Below are positions 44,316 through 53,674 of a DNA stretch of 64,000 bases, piece after piece. The stretch is from Armatimonadota bacterium (lineage in GTDB: Bacteria > Sysuimicrobiota > Sysuimicrobiia > Sysuimicrobiales > Humicultoraceae), in assembly GCA_031459855.1 (NCBI GenBank), contig JAVKHP010000001.1:165960-229959 (forward strand), read 5' to 3'. The translations under genes and the position numbers were made by a program. The notes beneath the pieces are model-generated. The model was not told the DNA's origin, did not search any database, and saw nothing but the letters and a program-made list of their open reading frames with translations. Each line of letters opens with the position of its first letter. Position 1 is the stretch's first letter.

Positions 44316-45263
44316 GTGAGCCGTTACCTCCTGCGCCGGGCGCTCCACACGGTGATTTTGCTGGTGGTGGTCACCGTGGTGGTCTTCGCCATGGTCACCC
44401 AGGCCCCGGGCGGGCCGTCGATCCTGCTCGACCGCAACATGGGCCCCGAGGAGCTGGCGCGGATGCGGGCGCTGCTGGGCCTGGACCAGCCCGTGCACGT
44501 GCAGTACGTGCGGTGGCTGGCCCAGGTGCTGCGCGGCAACCTGGGCGTCTCCTACCAGGCCGGGCTGCCGGTGCTGGAGATCATCCTCCAGATGCTGCCC
44601 AACACGCTGCTGCTGTCGGCGGCGAGCCTGGCCCTGGCGCTGGTGGTGGCGATTCCGGCGGGCGTGCTCTCCGCAGCCCGGCCCTACTCGGCGGTCGACC
44701 ACGCGGTGACGACGCTCTGTTTCTTCGGCATCTCGGTGCCCACGTTCTGGTACGGGCTGATGCTGATCGTGCTGTTCTCCATCGTGCTGGGCTGGTTGCC
44801 GCCGGGCGGCATGCACACCCTGGGCGGCGAGCGCTCGGCGCTGGACGTGGCGCGCCACCTGGTCCTGCCCGCGGTGGTGCTCGGCACGGCCAACATGGCC
44901 CTCTTCGCACGCTACACGCGCTCGGCGACCATGGCCGTGCTGCGCCAGGACTACGTGCGCACCGCCCGCTCGAAGGGGCTGCCCGAGCGCAGCGTGCTCT
45001 ACCGGCACGCGCTGCGCAACGCCCTGCTCACGGTGGTGACGGTGGTGGGCCTGCAGCTGCCGCGTCTGGTGGGAGGCGCGGCGATCACCGAGACCGTCTT
45101 CGCCTGGCCCGGCATGGGCAGCCTGGCCGTGCGGGCCGCGTTCGAGCGCGACTACCCCATGATCATGGGCATCACGCTGGTGATCTCGGCGGTGGTGGCG
45201 GCCAGTACGCTGCTGGTGGACGTGCTCTATGTCTACCTGGACCCGCGCATCCGCTACGACTGA
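44316..45263 (+). CDS. Peptide-type ABC transporter permease (DppB-like)
   Basis: A 315-residue inner-membrane permease: SRYLLRRALHTVILLVVVTV at the start, LDQPVHVQYVRWLAQVLRGN, RYTRSATMAVLRQDYVRTAR and ARSKGLPERSVLYRHALRNA (the EAA-type loop), ending YVYLDPRIRYD as in DppB/OppB. GTG at 44316 is chosen because an ATG at 44280 would sit directly against the hairpin and add 12 residues unlike the family. Confidence 0.88.
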   Translation: MSRYLLRRALHTVILLVVVTVVVFAMVTQAPGGPSILLDRNMGPEELARMRALLGLDQPVHVQYVRWLAQVLRGNLGVSYQAGLPVLEIILQMLPNTLLLSAASLALALVVAIPAGVLSAARPYSAVDHAVTTLCFFGISVPTFWYGLMLIVLFSIVLGWLPPGGMHTLGGERSALDVARHLVLPAVVLGTANMALFARYTRSATMAVLRQDYVRTARSKGLPERSVLYRHALRNALLTVVTVVGLQLPRLVGGAAITETVFAWPGMGSLAVRAAFERDYPMIMGITLVISAVVAASTLLVDVLYVYLDPRIRYD

Positions 45264-45464
45264 CCGCCTGCCGCCGGCGCAGAGGGCGCGGATGGCCCGG
45301 AGGGTCCGTCCGCGCGCCGCCAGCGCGGGCCGTGGCCCGGCGCGCGGTGGCGACGCGTGCAGGGCGGCGCGTGCCCTCCGTGCCACTGGCGGCCCGAGCC
45401 GGTGCGGCGCCGTGCGTCCGGGGCCGCCCGGCGCGGACGCACGGCGTGGGGAGGCGGGCTAGCC

Positions 45465-46358
45465 GTGGAGTGGCGCCTTCCGCGCGCTGCGCCGGTGCCC
45501 GCCCTGCCCCGGACGCGCACGCCCGCCAGCCGCATCGTGGCGCGCTTCCGGCGCAACCGCCTGGCGGTGGCGGCGCTGGGCGTGCTGGTGGTGATCCACC
45601 TGGCCGTGGCCGCGGCACCCTGGCTCGCGCCCGGCGACCCGGAGGCGATCGCACTCGGCGAGCGGCTGCGGCCGCCGGGCCGCCCTTACTGGCTGGGCAC
45701 CGACGAGTACGGCCGCGACGTGCTCACGCGGCTGCTGTACGGGGGCCGGGTCTCGCTGGCCGTGGGGCTGGCGTCGATGCTGGCGTCGATGGTCATCGGC
45801 GTGGCGGTGGGCGCCGCGGCCGGCTACCTCGGCGGGGTCGCCGACGTGGTCCTGATGCGGATCACCGACGGGATGCTGGCGGTGCCGCTGTTCTTCGTGG
45901 CGCTGCTGGCCCTGGCGATGCTGGGGACGACCCTGCTGAACCTGGTGGCGGTGATCGCCCTCACGTCGTGGATGACCGTGGCCCGGGTGGTGCGCGCCGA
46001 GGTGCTGCGCACGCGCACGCTGGAGTTCGTGGTGGCCGCCCGCGCGCTGGGGTGCAGCGGGTGGCGCATCCTCACCCGCCACGTGGTGCCCCAGTCCATC
46101 CCCTCGATCACGGTGGCCGCCACCCTGGGCGTGGCGTACGCGGTGCTGCTGGAGACGTCGCTCTCGTTCCTGGGCCTGGGCGTGCAGCCGCCGGCGCCGT
46201 CGTGGGGCAACATGCTGTCCGGGGCACGGGCCTACCTGCGCACGGTCCCCGGGCTGGCGGTCTTCCCGGGCGTGATGATCTTCATCACGGTGCTGTGCTA
46301 CAACTGGTTCGGCGATGGCCTGCGCGACGCCATCGACCCGACCCTCGCCGAACGGTGA
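45465..46358 (+). CDS. Peptide-type ABC transporter permease (DppC-like)
   Basis: A 297-residue permease with the DppC N-terminus RFRRNRLAVAALGVLVVIHL, HWLGTDEYGRDVLTRLLYGG-type block (here YWLGTDEYGRDVLTRLLYGG), the EAA loop VVAARALGCSGWRILTRHVV and LLETSLSFLGLGVQPPAPSW. GTG at 45465 follows GGGGAGG. The ~200-bp gap before it holds nothing I can support. No ATPase genes (DppD/DppF) follow, so the transporter must borrow them. Confidence 0.88.
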   Translation: MEWRLPRAAPVPALPRTRTPASRIVARFRRNRLAVAALGVLVVIHLAVAAAPWLAPGDPEAIALGERLRPPGRPYWLGTDEYGRDVLTRLLYGGRVSLAVGLASMLASMVIGVAVGAAAGYLGGVADVVLMRITDGMLAVPLFFVALLALAMLGTTLLNLVAVIALTSWMTVARVVRAEVLRTRTLEFVVAARALGCSGWRILTRHVVPQSIPSITVAATLGVAYAVLLETSLSFLGLGVQPPAPSWGNMLSGARAYLRTVPGLAVFPGVMIFITVLCYNWFGDGLRDAIDPTLAER

Positions 46359-46436
46359 GCCCCGCGGGCCGGCGCGACGCGACCGGCACGCCATGGCCTG
46401 GACGCTGGCGACGAGACTGCCGAGACGAGGTGCGCG

Positions 46437-47573
46437 ATGCGTGAACCGATCACCATCGCCCTGACGGGCGACCTGATGCTGGAACGCCCCATCACCCCGG
46501 CGGGCGGCGGCCGCTCGCCGGGCAGCGCCGCGGTGTGGGAGGTCTTCCACCAAGCCGACCTGGTGTTCGTGAACCTGGAGGTGCCGCTGACGACGCGCGG
46601 CGCGCCGGCCGACAAGCACGTGGCGTTCCGCGCCGACCCCCAGCTGGCGGGCGAGCTCCGGGCGGCGGGCATCGACGTGGTGACGCTGGCCAACAACCAC
46701 ATGCTCGACTACGGCCCCGAGGGGTTGTTCGACACGCTGGAGGCGCTGCAGCGCGTGGGCCTGCCGGCGGTCGGGGCCGGGCGCACCCTGGCCGAGGCGC
46801 TGGCCCCGGCCGTGCTGACCGCCCGGGGCGTGCGGGTCGCGTTCCTGGGCCTGGCCTCGACCCTCCCGGTGGGGAGCGCCGCCGCCCCCGACCGGCCGGG
46901 CATCGCGCCGGTGCACGTCACGACGCTGTACGTGGTCGACAGCGCCGGGCTGGACGAGACGCCCGGCAAGGCGCCCTACGTCGAGACGCGGTGCTGGCCC
47001 GGTGACGTGGAGGCGGCGGCCGAGGCGACCGCACAGGCCAAGCGCCAGGCCGACGTCGTGGTGGTCGGTGTGCACTGGGGCGTGCCCCACGGGTTCGTCG
47101 CGGCCTTCCAGAGCCCGGTGGCCGCCTACCAGCGACCGCTGGCCGAAGCGCTCATCGACGCCGGCGCCGACGTCGTGGTCGGCCACCATCCCCATGTGCT
47201 GCACGGCATCGACGCCATCGGGGGGCGGCCCGTCTTCTACAGCCTGGGCAACTTCCTCTTCCACTCGGTGACGCCGGGCCGGTTCCCCGTGTTGCGGCGG
47301 CCCGACCCGCCCTATTCATGGAAGAGCCTGCGCTCGCCGGTCAACCTCGACTCGGTGATCGCCCTGGTCACCTGCGACGCCGGCGGCGTGCGCGACGTCG
47401 AGCTCGTCCCCGTGGTGATGAACGCCGAGGGCGATCCCGAGCTGGCCACCGGCACCGATGCGGCGCGCATCCTGGCCAGCCTGGCGGACCAGTCGGCACC
47501 CTACGGCGTGACGATCACCGTCGTTGGCGACCGCGGGCGGGTGGCCCTGCAGCCGGCCGGGGTGGCGCGGTGA
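46437..47573 (+). CDS. CapA-family metallophosphatase-like protein
   Basis: A 378-residue CapA/PgsA-type protein with the whole motif series: IALTGDLML, DLVFVNLEVPLTTRG, VVTLANNHMLDYGPEGL, VVVVGVHWG, DVVVGHHPHVLHGIDAIGG and FYSLGNFLFHS. Family members take part in poly-gamma-glutamate synthesis or act as phosphatases. There is no transmembrane anchor or signal peptide, so this one is probably cytoplasmic. ATG with GAGGTG. Its context (peptide transport, amide hydrolases) suggests a catabolic rather than capsule role. Confidence 0.85.
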   Translation: MREPITIALTGDLMLERPITPAGGGRSPGSAAVWEVFHQADLVFVNLEVPLTTRGAPADKHVAFRADPQLAGELRAAGIDVVTLANNHMLDYGPEGLFDTLEALQRVGLPAVGAGRTLAEALAPAVLTARGVRVAFLGLASTLPVGSAAAPDRPGIAPVHVTTLYVVDSAGLDETPGKAPYVETRCWPGDVEAAAEATAQAKRQADVVVVGVHWGVPHGFVAAFQSPVAAYQRPLAEALIDAGADVVVGHHPHVLHGIDAIGGRPVFYSLGNFLFHSVTPGRFPVLRRPDPPYSWKSLRSPVNLDSVIALVTCDAGGVRDVELVPVVMNAEGDPELATGTDAARILASLADQSAPYGVTITVVGDRGRVALQPAGVAR

Positions 47574-48766
47574 GCCCCATGGACGTGACCATCGTCGGTG
47601 CGGGCGCCATCGGCGGCACGCTCGGCGCCTACCTGGCGCGGGCCGGGCATGCCGTCACCTTCGTGGATGCGGCCGCCGACCACGTGGCGGCCATCAACGC
47701 CCGCGGGCTCACCATCGAGGGCCAGCGGGAGACGTTCACCGTGCGGGCGCCGGCGCTGCTGCCGGCGCAGCTCCGCGGGCCGCTGGGCATGGTGTTCCTG
47801 GCGGTGAAGACGATGCACACCGAGGTGGCCACGGCGCAGATCGCCCCCCACCTGGCGCCCGACGGTGCCATCGTCTCGATGCAGAACGGCTTCAACGAGG
47901 AGCGCATCGCCGCCATCGTGGGCCCCGCGCGCACCATCGGGGCTTTCGTCAACTTCGGCGCCGACTACCAGGAGCCCGGGCGCATCCTCTACGGGGGCGG
48001 GGGCGCTCTGGTGATCGGGGAGCTGGACGGGCGGATCACCGACCGGGTGCGGGCGCTCGTGGACGCGCTGCGGACGGCGTTCCTCCCCCACACGCAGGCC
48101 ACCGACAACATCTGGGGCTACCTCTGGGGCAAACACGCCTACGCCGCCATGCTCAAGGCCACCGCGCTGGTCGACGCGCCTATCGCGGACGTGCTGGCCG
48201 ATCCCGGCGCGCGGCCGATGCTGGCCAACCTCGCGGCCGAGGTCCTGGCGGTCGCGGCGGCCGAGGGCGTGCGGCCCGAGGGCTTCGACGGCTTCGAGCC
48301 CGACGCGTTCGTGTTCCCGCCGCGCCGCGATCCCGCGCGCCTGGCCGCCAGCCTCGACCGGCTGGTGGCGTTCAACCGCGCGTCGCTCAAGGCCAAGAGC
48401 GGCGTCTGGCGCGACCTGGCGGTGCGCAGGCGCAAGACCGAGGTGGCGTGGGTCGTCGGCGAGCTACGCGCGCGGGCCGGCCGCCACGGGCTGCACATCC
48501 CGCTGGTCGAGGCCGTGGGCCAGATGATCGGCGAGATCGAAGCCGGCACGCGCCAGATGTCGTGGGACAACATCCGCCAGCTCGAGGCCCTCAACGCACG
48601 CGTGTACGGTCCGGACGCCACCGCGGGCGGCCCGGCCCGGGCAGCGGACCCGTCGGAGCGCACCGCCGGTCGTCCGGGGGGCGGTCCGCCGACCGCGCCC
48701 GCGGCAGGCGCAGGCACCGCGACCGCTGAGGCGGCTGCTGCCGGGGAGGCGACCGACGGTGTATGA
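47570..48766 (+). CDS. Ketopantoate reductase (PanE/ApbA) family protein
   Basis: A 398-residue NADP-dependent 2-oxoacid reductase. VTIVGAGAIGGTLGAYLARA is the nucleotide-binding start; GMVFLAVKTMHTEVA, VSMQNGFNEERIAAIVG and IWGYLWGKHAYAAMLKATAL (catalytic-type Lys) fit PanE/ApbA. The last ~45 residues are a Pro/Gly/Ala tail beyond the family length. GTG start overlaps the capA stop (GTGA); an ATG follows three codons later. In this cluster a role in reducing a 2-oxoacid from amide breakdown is as likely as pantothenate synthesis. Confidence 0.85.
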   Translation: MSPMDVTIVGAGAIGGTLGAYLARAGHAVTFVDAAADHVAAINARGLTIEGQRETFTVRAPALLPAQLRGPLGMVFLAVKTMHTEVATAQIAPHLAPDGAIVSMQNGFNEERIAAIVGPARTIGAFVNFGADYQEPGRILYGGGGALVIGELDGRITDRVRALVDALRTAFLPHTQATDNIWGYLWGKHAYAAMLKATALVDAPIADVLADPGARPMLANLAAEVLAVAAAEGVRPEGFDGFEPDAFVFPPRRDPARLAASLDRLVAFNRASLKAKSGVWRDLAVRRRKTEVAWVVGELRARAGRHGLHIPLVEAVGQMIGEIEAGTRQMSWDNIRQLEALNARVYGPDATAGGPARAADPSERTAGRPGGGPPTAPAAGAGTATAEAAAAGEATDGV

Positions 48767-49544
48767 GCCCGGGGCGTTTGCCGAGCGGGTGGTGCTGGTC
48801 TCGGGCGCGGCCCACGGCATCGGCCGCGGCATCTGCGAGGCGTTCGCGCGCCACGGCGCCCAGGTGTGGGCCACCGACGTCCTGGCGGCGGAGCTGGAGG
48901 AGACCGTGCGCCGCTGCCGGGCCGCAAGCGGGCGCGCCGAGGGACGGGTGCTGGACGTGACCGACGCGGCGGCCGTCGAGGCGCTCGTGGCCGACATCGG
49001 TCGCATCGCCGGCGGTGTGGAGATCCTGGTGCACGCTGCAGGCGGCGTGCAGGGCCAGGTGATGCAGCCCGTCGAGCGCGTCACACCCCAGCAGTGGCAT
49101 GCCATCGTGGACGCCAACCTCACCGGGGCCTTCCACCTGGTGCGCGCCGTGGTGCCCCAGATGAAGGCCCGTGGGTTCGGTCGCATCGTCACGATCTCGT
49201 CGGGCGCCGGGCGCTCGTACAGCCAGACCGGCATCCAGGCCTACGCCAGCGCCAAAGCCGGGCTGATCGGCTTCACCCGGCAGATCGCGCGCGAGCTGGG
49301 CGCGTTTGGCATCACCGCCAACTCGGTGGCGCCCGGGTTCGTGCTCTCCAACCCGGCCTCGATCCGCCAGTGGGAGGACCTGGGGCCCGAGGGCCAGCGC
49401 CGGTTCTTCGACGCGCTGGCCGTCAAGCGCCTCGGCGAGCCCGAGGACATCGCCTTCGCCGTGCTGTTCTTCGCGTCGCCGCGCGCAAGCTACGTCACGG
49501 GACAGACCCTGAGCGTCGATGGCGGCCGCTGGATGCTGGGATAG
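48759..49544 (+). CDS. Short-chain dehydrogenase/reductase
   Basis: A 261-residue classical SDR: VLVSGAAHGIGRGICEAFAR (TGxxxGxG-type), LVHAAGG, ANLTGAFHLVRAV, ISSGAGRSYSQTGIQAYASA with the YxxxK pair (YASAK), NSVAPGFV and the C-terminal YVTGQTLSVDGGRW. GTG start with GGGGAGG nine bases before, overlapping the previous gene by eight bases. Substrate unknown. Confidence 0.92.
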   Translation: MYEPGAFAERVVLVSGAAHGIGRGICEAFARHGAQVWATDVLAAELEETVRRCRAASGRAEGRVLDVTDAAAVEALVADIGRIAGGVEILVHAAGGVQGQVMQPVERVTPQQWHAIVDANLTGAFHLVRAVVPQMKARGFGRIVTISSGAGRSYSQTGIQAYASAKAGLIGFTRQIARELGAFGITANSVAPGFVLSNPASIRQWEDLGPEGQRRFFDALAVKRLGEPEDIAFAVLFFASPRASYVTGQTLSVDGGRWMLG

Positions 49545-49576
49545 CGCAAGCCGGCGCCGGGCAGCGCCGGCTGCGC
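49544..49576 (+). terminator. Strong hairpin after the SDR gene (possible terminator)
   Basis: Nine-base perfect arms AGCCGGCGC and GCGCCGGCT around a 6-base loop, extended outward by GCGC/GCGC with one bulged base, starting at the last base of the SDR stop codon. There is no U tract, so it may need Rho or act as an mRNA 3' barrier. Confidence 0.45.
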
Positions 49577-49679
49577 GGGCGGCGTGTAGCGCTGCGGGAG
49601 CGTGTCGGCAGGCGCCCGGCGGCCCGCGAGGACCGCATGGCGCACGGGTACGCGCACAACGTGATCCAGGAGGACGACG

Positions 49680-51452
49680 ATGCCACGGACGAGCACTGCG
49701 AACCAGATCCCCTTCGACCAGGTCCGCGCCGACCGCCTGATGGCCGACACCGAGGCGATCGCGCGGTGGGTGCGGCTGTCGGGCACCCCGGAAGAACTGG
49801 AGGCGGCGCGGTACGTGCAGGCCCAGCTGCGGCGGGCCGGATGCCGCACCCGGCTGCTCATGCACGACGCGTACATCAGTCTGCCGGGGCCGGCGGCCCT
49901 GACCGTCACCGCCGGCGGCGGGGCCACCGACGTGCCGTGCATCACGCACTCCTTCGCCGCGCCCACGGGCCCGGCGGGATTGGAGGCCGAGGCGGTCTAC
50001 GCGGGCGGCGACCCGACGCGCTTCGCAGCGGCCGGGGTGGCGGGGAAGGTCGCCGTGGTCGACGGCCTCGCCAGCCCCGGCGTGATCGCGGCCGCGGAGC
50101 GGGCCGGCGCCGCCGGCGTGGTGTGCCTCAACCACGACCCGCACGTGCACGAGATGATCGTCTCGACGGTCTGGGGCAGTCCGCCGCCAGACGCGCTGGA
50201 CCGGCTGCCGAAGATCCCGGTGGTCTCCGTGGCCGGCCGCGACGCCGGCCCGGTGCGCGAGACGATCCGCCGTGGCGGCGCGCGGGCCCGGCTGGTCACC
50301 GAGGTGCAGACCGGCTGGCGGACCACCCCGCTGGTGCTCGGTGACCTGCCCGGGGCGGTCGAGGACACGTTCGTGCTCTTCTCCGGGCACCTCGACTCGT
50401 GGCACCGCGGCGCCATGGACAACGGCTCGGCCAACGCCACGATGCTGGAGATCGCGCGGATCTTAGGCCGCGTCCGCCGCTATCGGGGCGTGCGCCTGGC
50501 GTTCTGGTCGGGCCACTCGCATGGCCGCTACTCGGGCTCGACCTGGTACGCCGATCACTTCTGGCACGAGCTCGACGCGCGGTGCGTGGCGCACGTGAAC
50601 GTCGACTCGACCGGCGGGCTGGGCGCGGTGGTCAACCGCCACGCCTACGTCATGCCCGAGGCGCGGGCAGTGGTCGAGGCGGCGGTCCGCGCGGTGGCCG
50701 GCGGGCGGTTCGAGGGCGCGCGGGTCACCCGCATGGGCGACCAGTCGTTCCTGGGCATCGGCATCCCGTCGCTGCTGATGGATATCTCCGAGCAGCCCGG
50801 CGACTCGCCCCACGCCAGCCGCGACTTCAGCGTCTTCTCGGGCGGTGACACGGGCGGGCTCGGCTGGTGGTGGCACACGACCGAGGACACCCCCGACAAG
50901 ATCGACCCCGCCCTGCTGGTGCGCGACTGCAAGATCTACCTGGGGGTGGTCTACACGCTGGCGACGGCGCCGGTGCTGCCGTTCGACTACGGCGCGACGG
51001 CCCGCGTGTGGCTGCAGGCGCTGCAGGCCGTCTCCGACGGCGCCCGGCGCTGGGTGGACCTGCGGCCCGCCCTGGCCGAAGCCCGCCGGCTGGCGCGGGC
51101 TGCGGTCGCGCTGCGGCGCCGCGCCGCAGCAGCAGCCCGTGCAGGCGACCGTCGCGCGGTGCGCGCGGTCAACGAGGCGCTGATGGCCATGGGGCGTGCG
51201 CTCATCCCGGTGGACTACACCCAGAGCGGGCGCTTCGACCACGACCCGGCCCTGACCCCCAAGGACCCGCCGCGGCTGGCCGCGCTGCGGGCGCTCGGGC
51301 AGGCGTCGGGCGACCAGGCCAAGCACCTGGCCGTGCGCGCCATCCGCGACCTGAACGCCATCCGCTACGCGCTGGGGCAGGCGGCCACGATCGCCGAACG
51401 GGCAGCCGCGGCGGCCGCGCCTGGCGCCCGGCGTGTCGCCCGGCGGCGCTGA
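49680..51452 (+). CDS. M28-fold hydrolase, atypical active site (paralogue 2)
   Basis: A 590-residue paralogue of the protein at 40836-42626 with the same domain order. LFSGHLDSWHRGAMDNGSAN (His, Asp), AHVNVDSTGG (Asp) and WWWHTTEDTPDKIDP (His) are kept. The expected Glu-Glu site reads FWSGHSHGRYSGSTWYADHF, again without Glu. A C-terminal Ala/Arg-rich helical domain follows. ATG with AGGAGG. Two copies with the same change argue for a distinct functional clade. Confidence 0.82.
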   Translation: MPRTSTANQIPFDQVRADRLMADTEAIARWVRLSGTPEELEAARYVQAQLRRAGCRTRLLMHDAYISLPGPAALTVTAGGGATDVPCITHSFAAPTGPAGLEAEAVYAGGDPTRFAAAGVAGKVAVVDGLASPGVIAAAERAGAAGVVCLNHDPHVHEMIVSTVWGSPPPDALDRLPKIPVVSVAGRDAGPVRETIRRGGARARLVTEVQTGWRTTPLVLGDLPGAVEDTFVLFSGHLDSWHRGAMDNGSANATMLEIARILGRVRRYRGVRLAFWSGHSHGRYSGSTWYADHFWHELDARCVAHVNVDSTGGLGAVVNRHAYVMPEARAVVEAAVRAVAGGRFEGARVTRMGDQSFLGIGIPSLLMDISEQPGDSPHASRDFSVFSGGDTGGLGWWWHTTEDTPDKIDPALLVRDCKIYLGVVYTLATAPVLPFDYGATARVWLQALQAVSDGARRWVDLRPALAEARRLARAAVALRRRAAAAARAGDRRAVRAVNEALMAMGRALIPVDYTQSGRFDHDPALTPKDPPRLAALRALGQASGDQAKHLAVRAIRDLNAIRYALGQAATIAERAAAAAAPGARRVARRR

Positions 51453-51603
51453 CCGCGACGCGGCACCAGGCGCACCGTAGCGTCCACGGCCGCCCCCAGG
51501 CGCACGCGCCGCCCGCGCAGTCAACCGGAGCGGCGTCCCGCAGCCAGGACCGCGTGCCCGCGACGTGGCGGCGACGACCGCGGCGGATTCACTCGGTGGG
51601 CGA

Positions 51604-52557
51604 TCACCCCTCGGGGACCCCCACCGCCAGCAACGGGTCGCCAGGGTTCGTGGCGGGCGTCGTCACCACGAACAGCACCACGCCCGACGCCGGGCTGGTC
51701 ACCTCGGTCAGCGGCCGACCGAACCAGTCGCGGATCTCGCCGACGAGCGCGCCGGCCTCCACGCGGTCACCGACGCGCACCCGGGGGTAGAACAGCCCCG
51801 CGTGCGCCGAGCGGATCCAGGGGAACGCGACGATCCGCACGGGCGGCCGCACCGGCGCGGGCCGGCCCCGCAGCACCCCCAGGTGCTTGAGCACGTTGGC
51901 CACGCCCCGGGTGTGCACGCGCACCATCGCGGGGTCCAGCACGCCCTGGCCGCCGGCTTCGGGCAGGATGGCCGGGATGCCCGCAGCGGTCGCCGCGGCG
52001 TAGGCTGCGCCGTCGACGACGCCGTCCACGATGTGGCGGATGCCGAACGCCTCGGCCATGGCGCGCGCACGTGCCGCGACCTCGGACGCAGCGCCGCCGT
52101 GGTAGAGCGTGAAGGGCAGCAGGGCCTCGTTCAGGTCGCCGCCGTGCAGGTCGATGTAGGCGTCAGCGCGGGCGATGGCGGCGGTGAAGACCGCGTGGGC
52201 GATGCGCTCGGAGGCGGTGCCCTCGGGCGCGCCCGGGAAGACGCGGTTGAGGTTCTTGCCGTCCAGGGGACAGACGTAGATCGCGCGCGCGGCGAACGCC
52301 GGCGGGTTCGTGACGGGCACCACCACCACGGTCCCCCGCAGCCGGTGCGGGTCGAGGGCCTGCACGGTGCGGATCGCGGCCTCGATGCCCACGTACTCGG
52401 CGCCGTGGATGCCCGCGGTGATGCACACCGTCGGCCCCGGCCGGCGGCCGTGCAGCACCGCCACGGGCAGCGCCACGTCCAGCCCGGGGACCGGGATCGT
52501 GCCAAACGCGCGCTGGCCGCGCGGCGCGACGGCGGTACCCACCGTGTAGGTGTCCAT
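51604..52557 (-). CDS. Succinylglutamate desuccinylase/aspartoacylase-family deacylase
   Basis: A 317-residue zinc carboxypeptidase-fold (M14/AstE-AspA) deacylase. Zinc site: ITAGIHGAEYVGIEAAIRT (His, Glu) and AYIDLHGG (His); PLDGKNLNRVFPG provides the substrate Asn-Arg. A C-terminal beta domain (HAGLFYPRVRVGDRVEAGAL) is typical. It removes an acyl group from an N-acyl amino acid. It ends the second peptide-transporter operon and converges on M28 paralogue 2, giving a picture of imported N-acyl peptides or amides being deacylated. Confidence 0.88.
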   Translation of the reverse strand: MDTYTVGTAVAPRGQRAFGTIPVPGLDVALPVAVLHGRRPGPTVCITAGIHGAEYVGIEAAIRTVQALDPHRLRGTVVVVPVTNPPAFAARAIYVCPLDGKNLNRVFPGAPEGTASERIAHAVFTAAIARADAYIDLHGGDLNEALLPFTLYHGGAASEVAARARAMAEAFGIRHIVDGVVDGAAYAAATAAGIPAILPEAGGQGVLDPAMVRVHTRGVANVLKHLGVLRGRPAPVRPPVRIVAFPWIRSAHAGLFYPRVRVGDRVEAGALVGEIRDWFGRPLTEVTSPASGVVLFVVTTPATNPGDPLLAVGVPEG

Positions 52558-52605
52558 GGATGCCTCCGTGCCGTGATGTCGTCTCGCCGCCAGCCCCGGG
52601 CCGCC

Positions 52606-53526
52606 CTACACCCGCAGCCGCGGGTCCAGCGCGTCGCGCAGGCCGTCGCCCAGCAGGTTGAAGCCCAGCACTGCCAGCGCGATGGCCAGGCCCGGGAACG
52701 TGGCGATGTGCGGGGCCAGCAGCAGGAAGTCGCGGCCGGTGCTGACCATCAGCCCCCACGACGGGGTCGGCGGCTGGACGCCCAGCCCCAGGAACGACAG
52801 CGCGGCCTCCAGCAGGATCGCGCTGGCCATGTACAGCGCCGAGTAGACGATCACGATCGAGATGCAGTTGGGCAGGATGTGGCGCACGACGATGCGCAGC
52901 GTCCCGGCGCCCAGCGCCCGCGCGGCCGCCACGTACTCCTGCTCCTTGATGGACAGCACCGACCCGCGGATCACCCGGGCGAAGCCGGGCGTGGCCCAGA
53001 TGCCGACAGCCAGGATCGTGTTCTCCAGGCCCGGCCCCAGGGCGCTGACGATGGCGATGGCCAGCAGCAGGTACGGGAACGCCAGCAGGACGTCCAGCGC
53101 CCGCATCAGCGCCTCGTCGACGCCGCCGCCGAGGTAGCCCGCCAGCGTGCCGAGCAGCGTGCCCAGCGCCAATGCGATCAGCACCGACACCACGCCCACC
53201 AGCAGCGCCACGCGGCTGCCGTAGATCAGGCGGCTGGCGATGTCGCGGCCGAACTCGTCGGCGCCCAGCAGGTACTTCGGGCCGGGCGGCGTGCGCTTGT
53301 CCTCCAGGACCTGACGCGCCGGATCGGCCGGCGCGAGCCAGGGCGCGAAGACCGCCGCGATCACCAGCAGGCTGACGATCACCAGCCCGGCGAGCGCAAG
53401 CCGGTTGCGCCGGAAGCGCCGCCACGCCGCGCCCCCGGCCGAGACGTAGCCCGCCGGTCGGGCCGCCGCTCCCGCCGCCACTGCTTCGGCGACGGCCGCG
53501 TCGTCGGCGCGCGGGCGCAGGCTCAC
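52606..53526 (-). CDS. Peptide-type ABC transporter permease (DppC-like), second system
   Basis: A 306-residue permease: RRFRRNRLALAGLVIVSLLV, KYLLGADEFGRDIASRLIYG, the EAA loop YVAAARALGAGTLRIVVRHI and LLEAALSFLGLGVQPPTPSW. GTG at 53526 starts VSLRPRADD. The frame upstream is open to 53670 but Pro/Arg-rich. Lies 48 bases before the deacylase gene and 148 bases after dppB; no ATPase genes follow. Confidence 0.88.
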   Translation of the reverse strand: MSLRPRADDAAVAEAVAAGAAARPAGYVSAGGAAWRRFRRNRLALAGLVIVSLLVIAAVFAPWLAPADPARQVLEDKRTPPGPKYLLGADEFGRDIASRLIYGSRVALLVGVVSVLIALALGTLLGTLAGYLGGGVDEALMRALDVLLAFPYLLLAIAIVSALGPGLENTILAVGIWATPGFARVIRGSVLSIKEQEYVAAARALGAGTLRIVVRHILPNCISIVIVYSALYMASAILLEAALSFLGLGVQPPTPSWGLMVSTGRDFLLLAPHIATFPGLAIALAVLGFNLLGDGLRDALDPRLRV

Positions 53527-53674
53527 GCCACCCACCCCGGGTGCCGGACGCGCGCACGCGCCGGACGGGCGTGCGCCGGCGTGCAGGCCGCCCCCGCGTC
53601 GACCTGCGGGCCGGCAGTGCGCCGGCGCGCGGCGTCTGTGGCCACGGCCACCCGGCGGTCGCACCCGCACCCGC

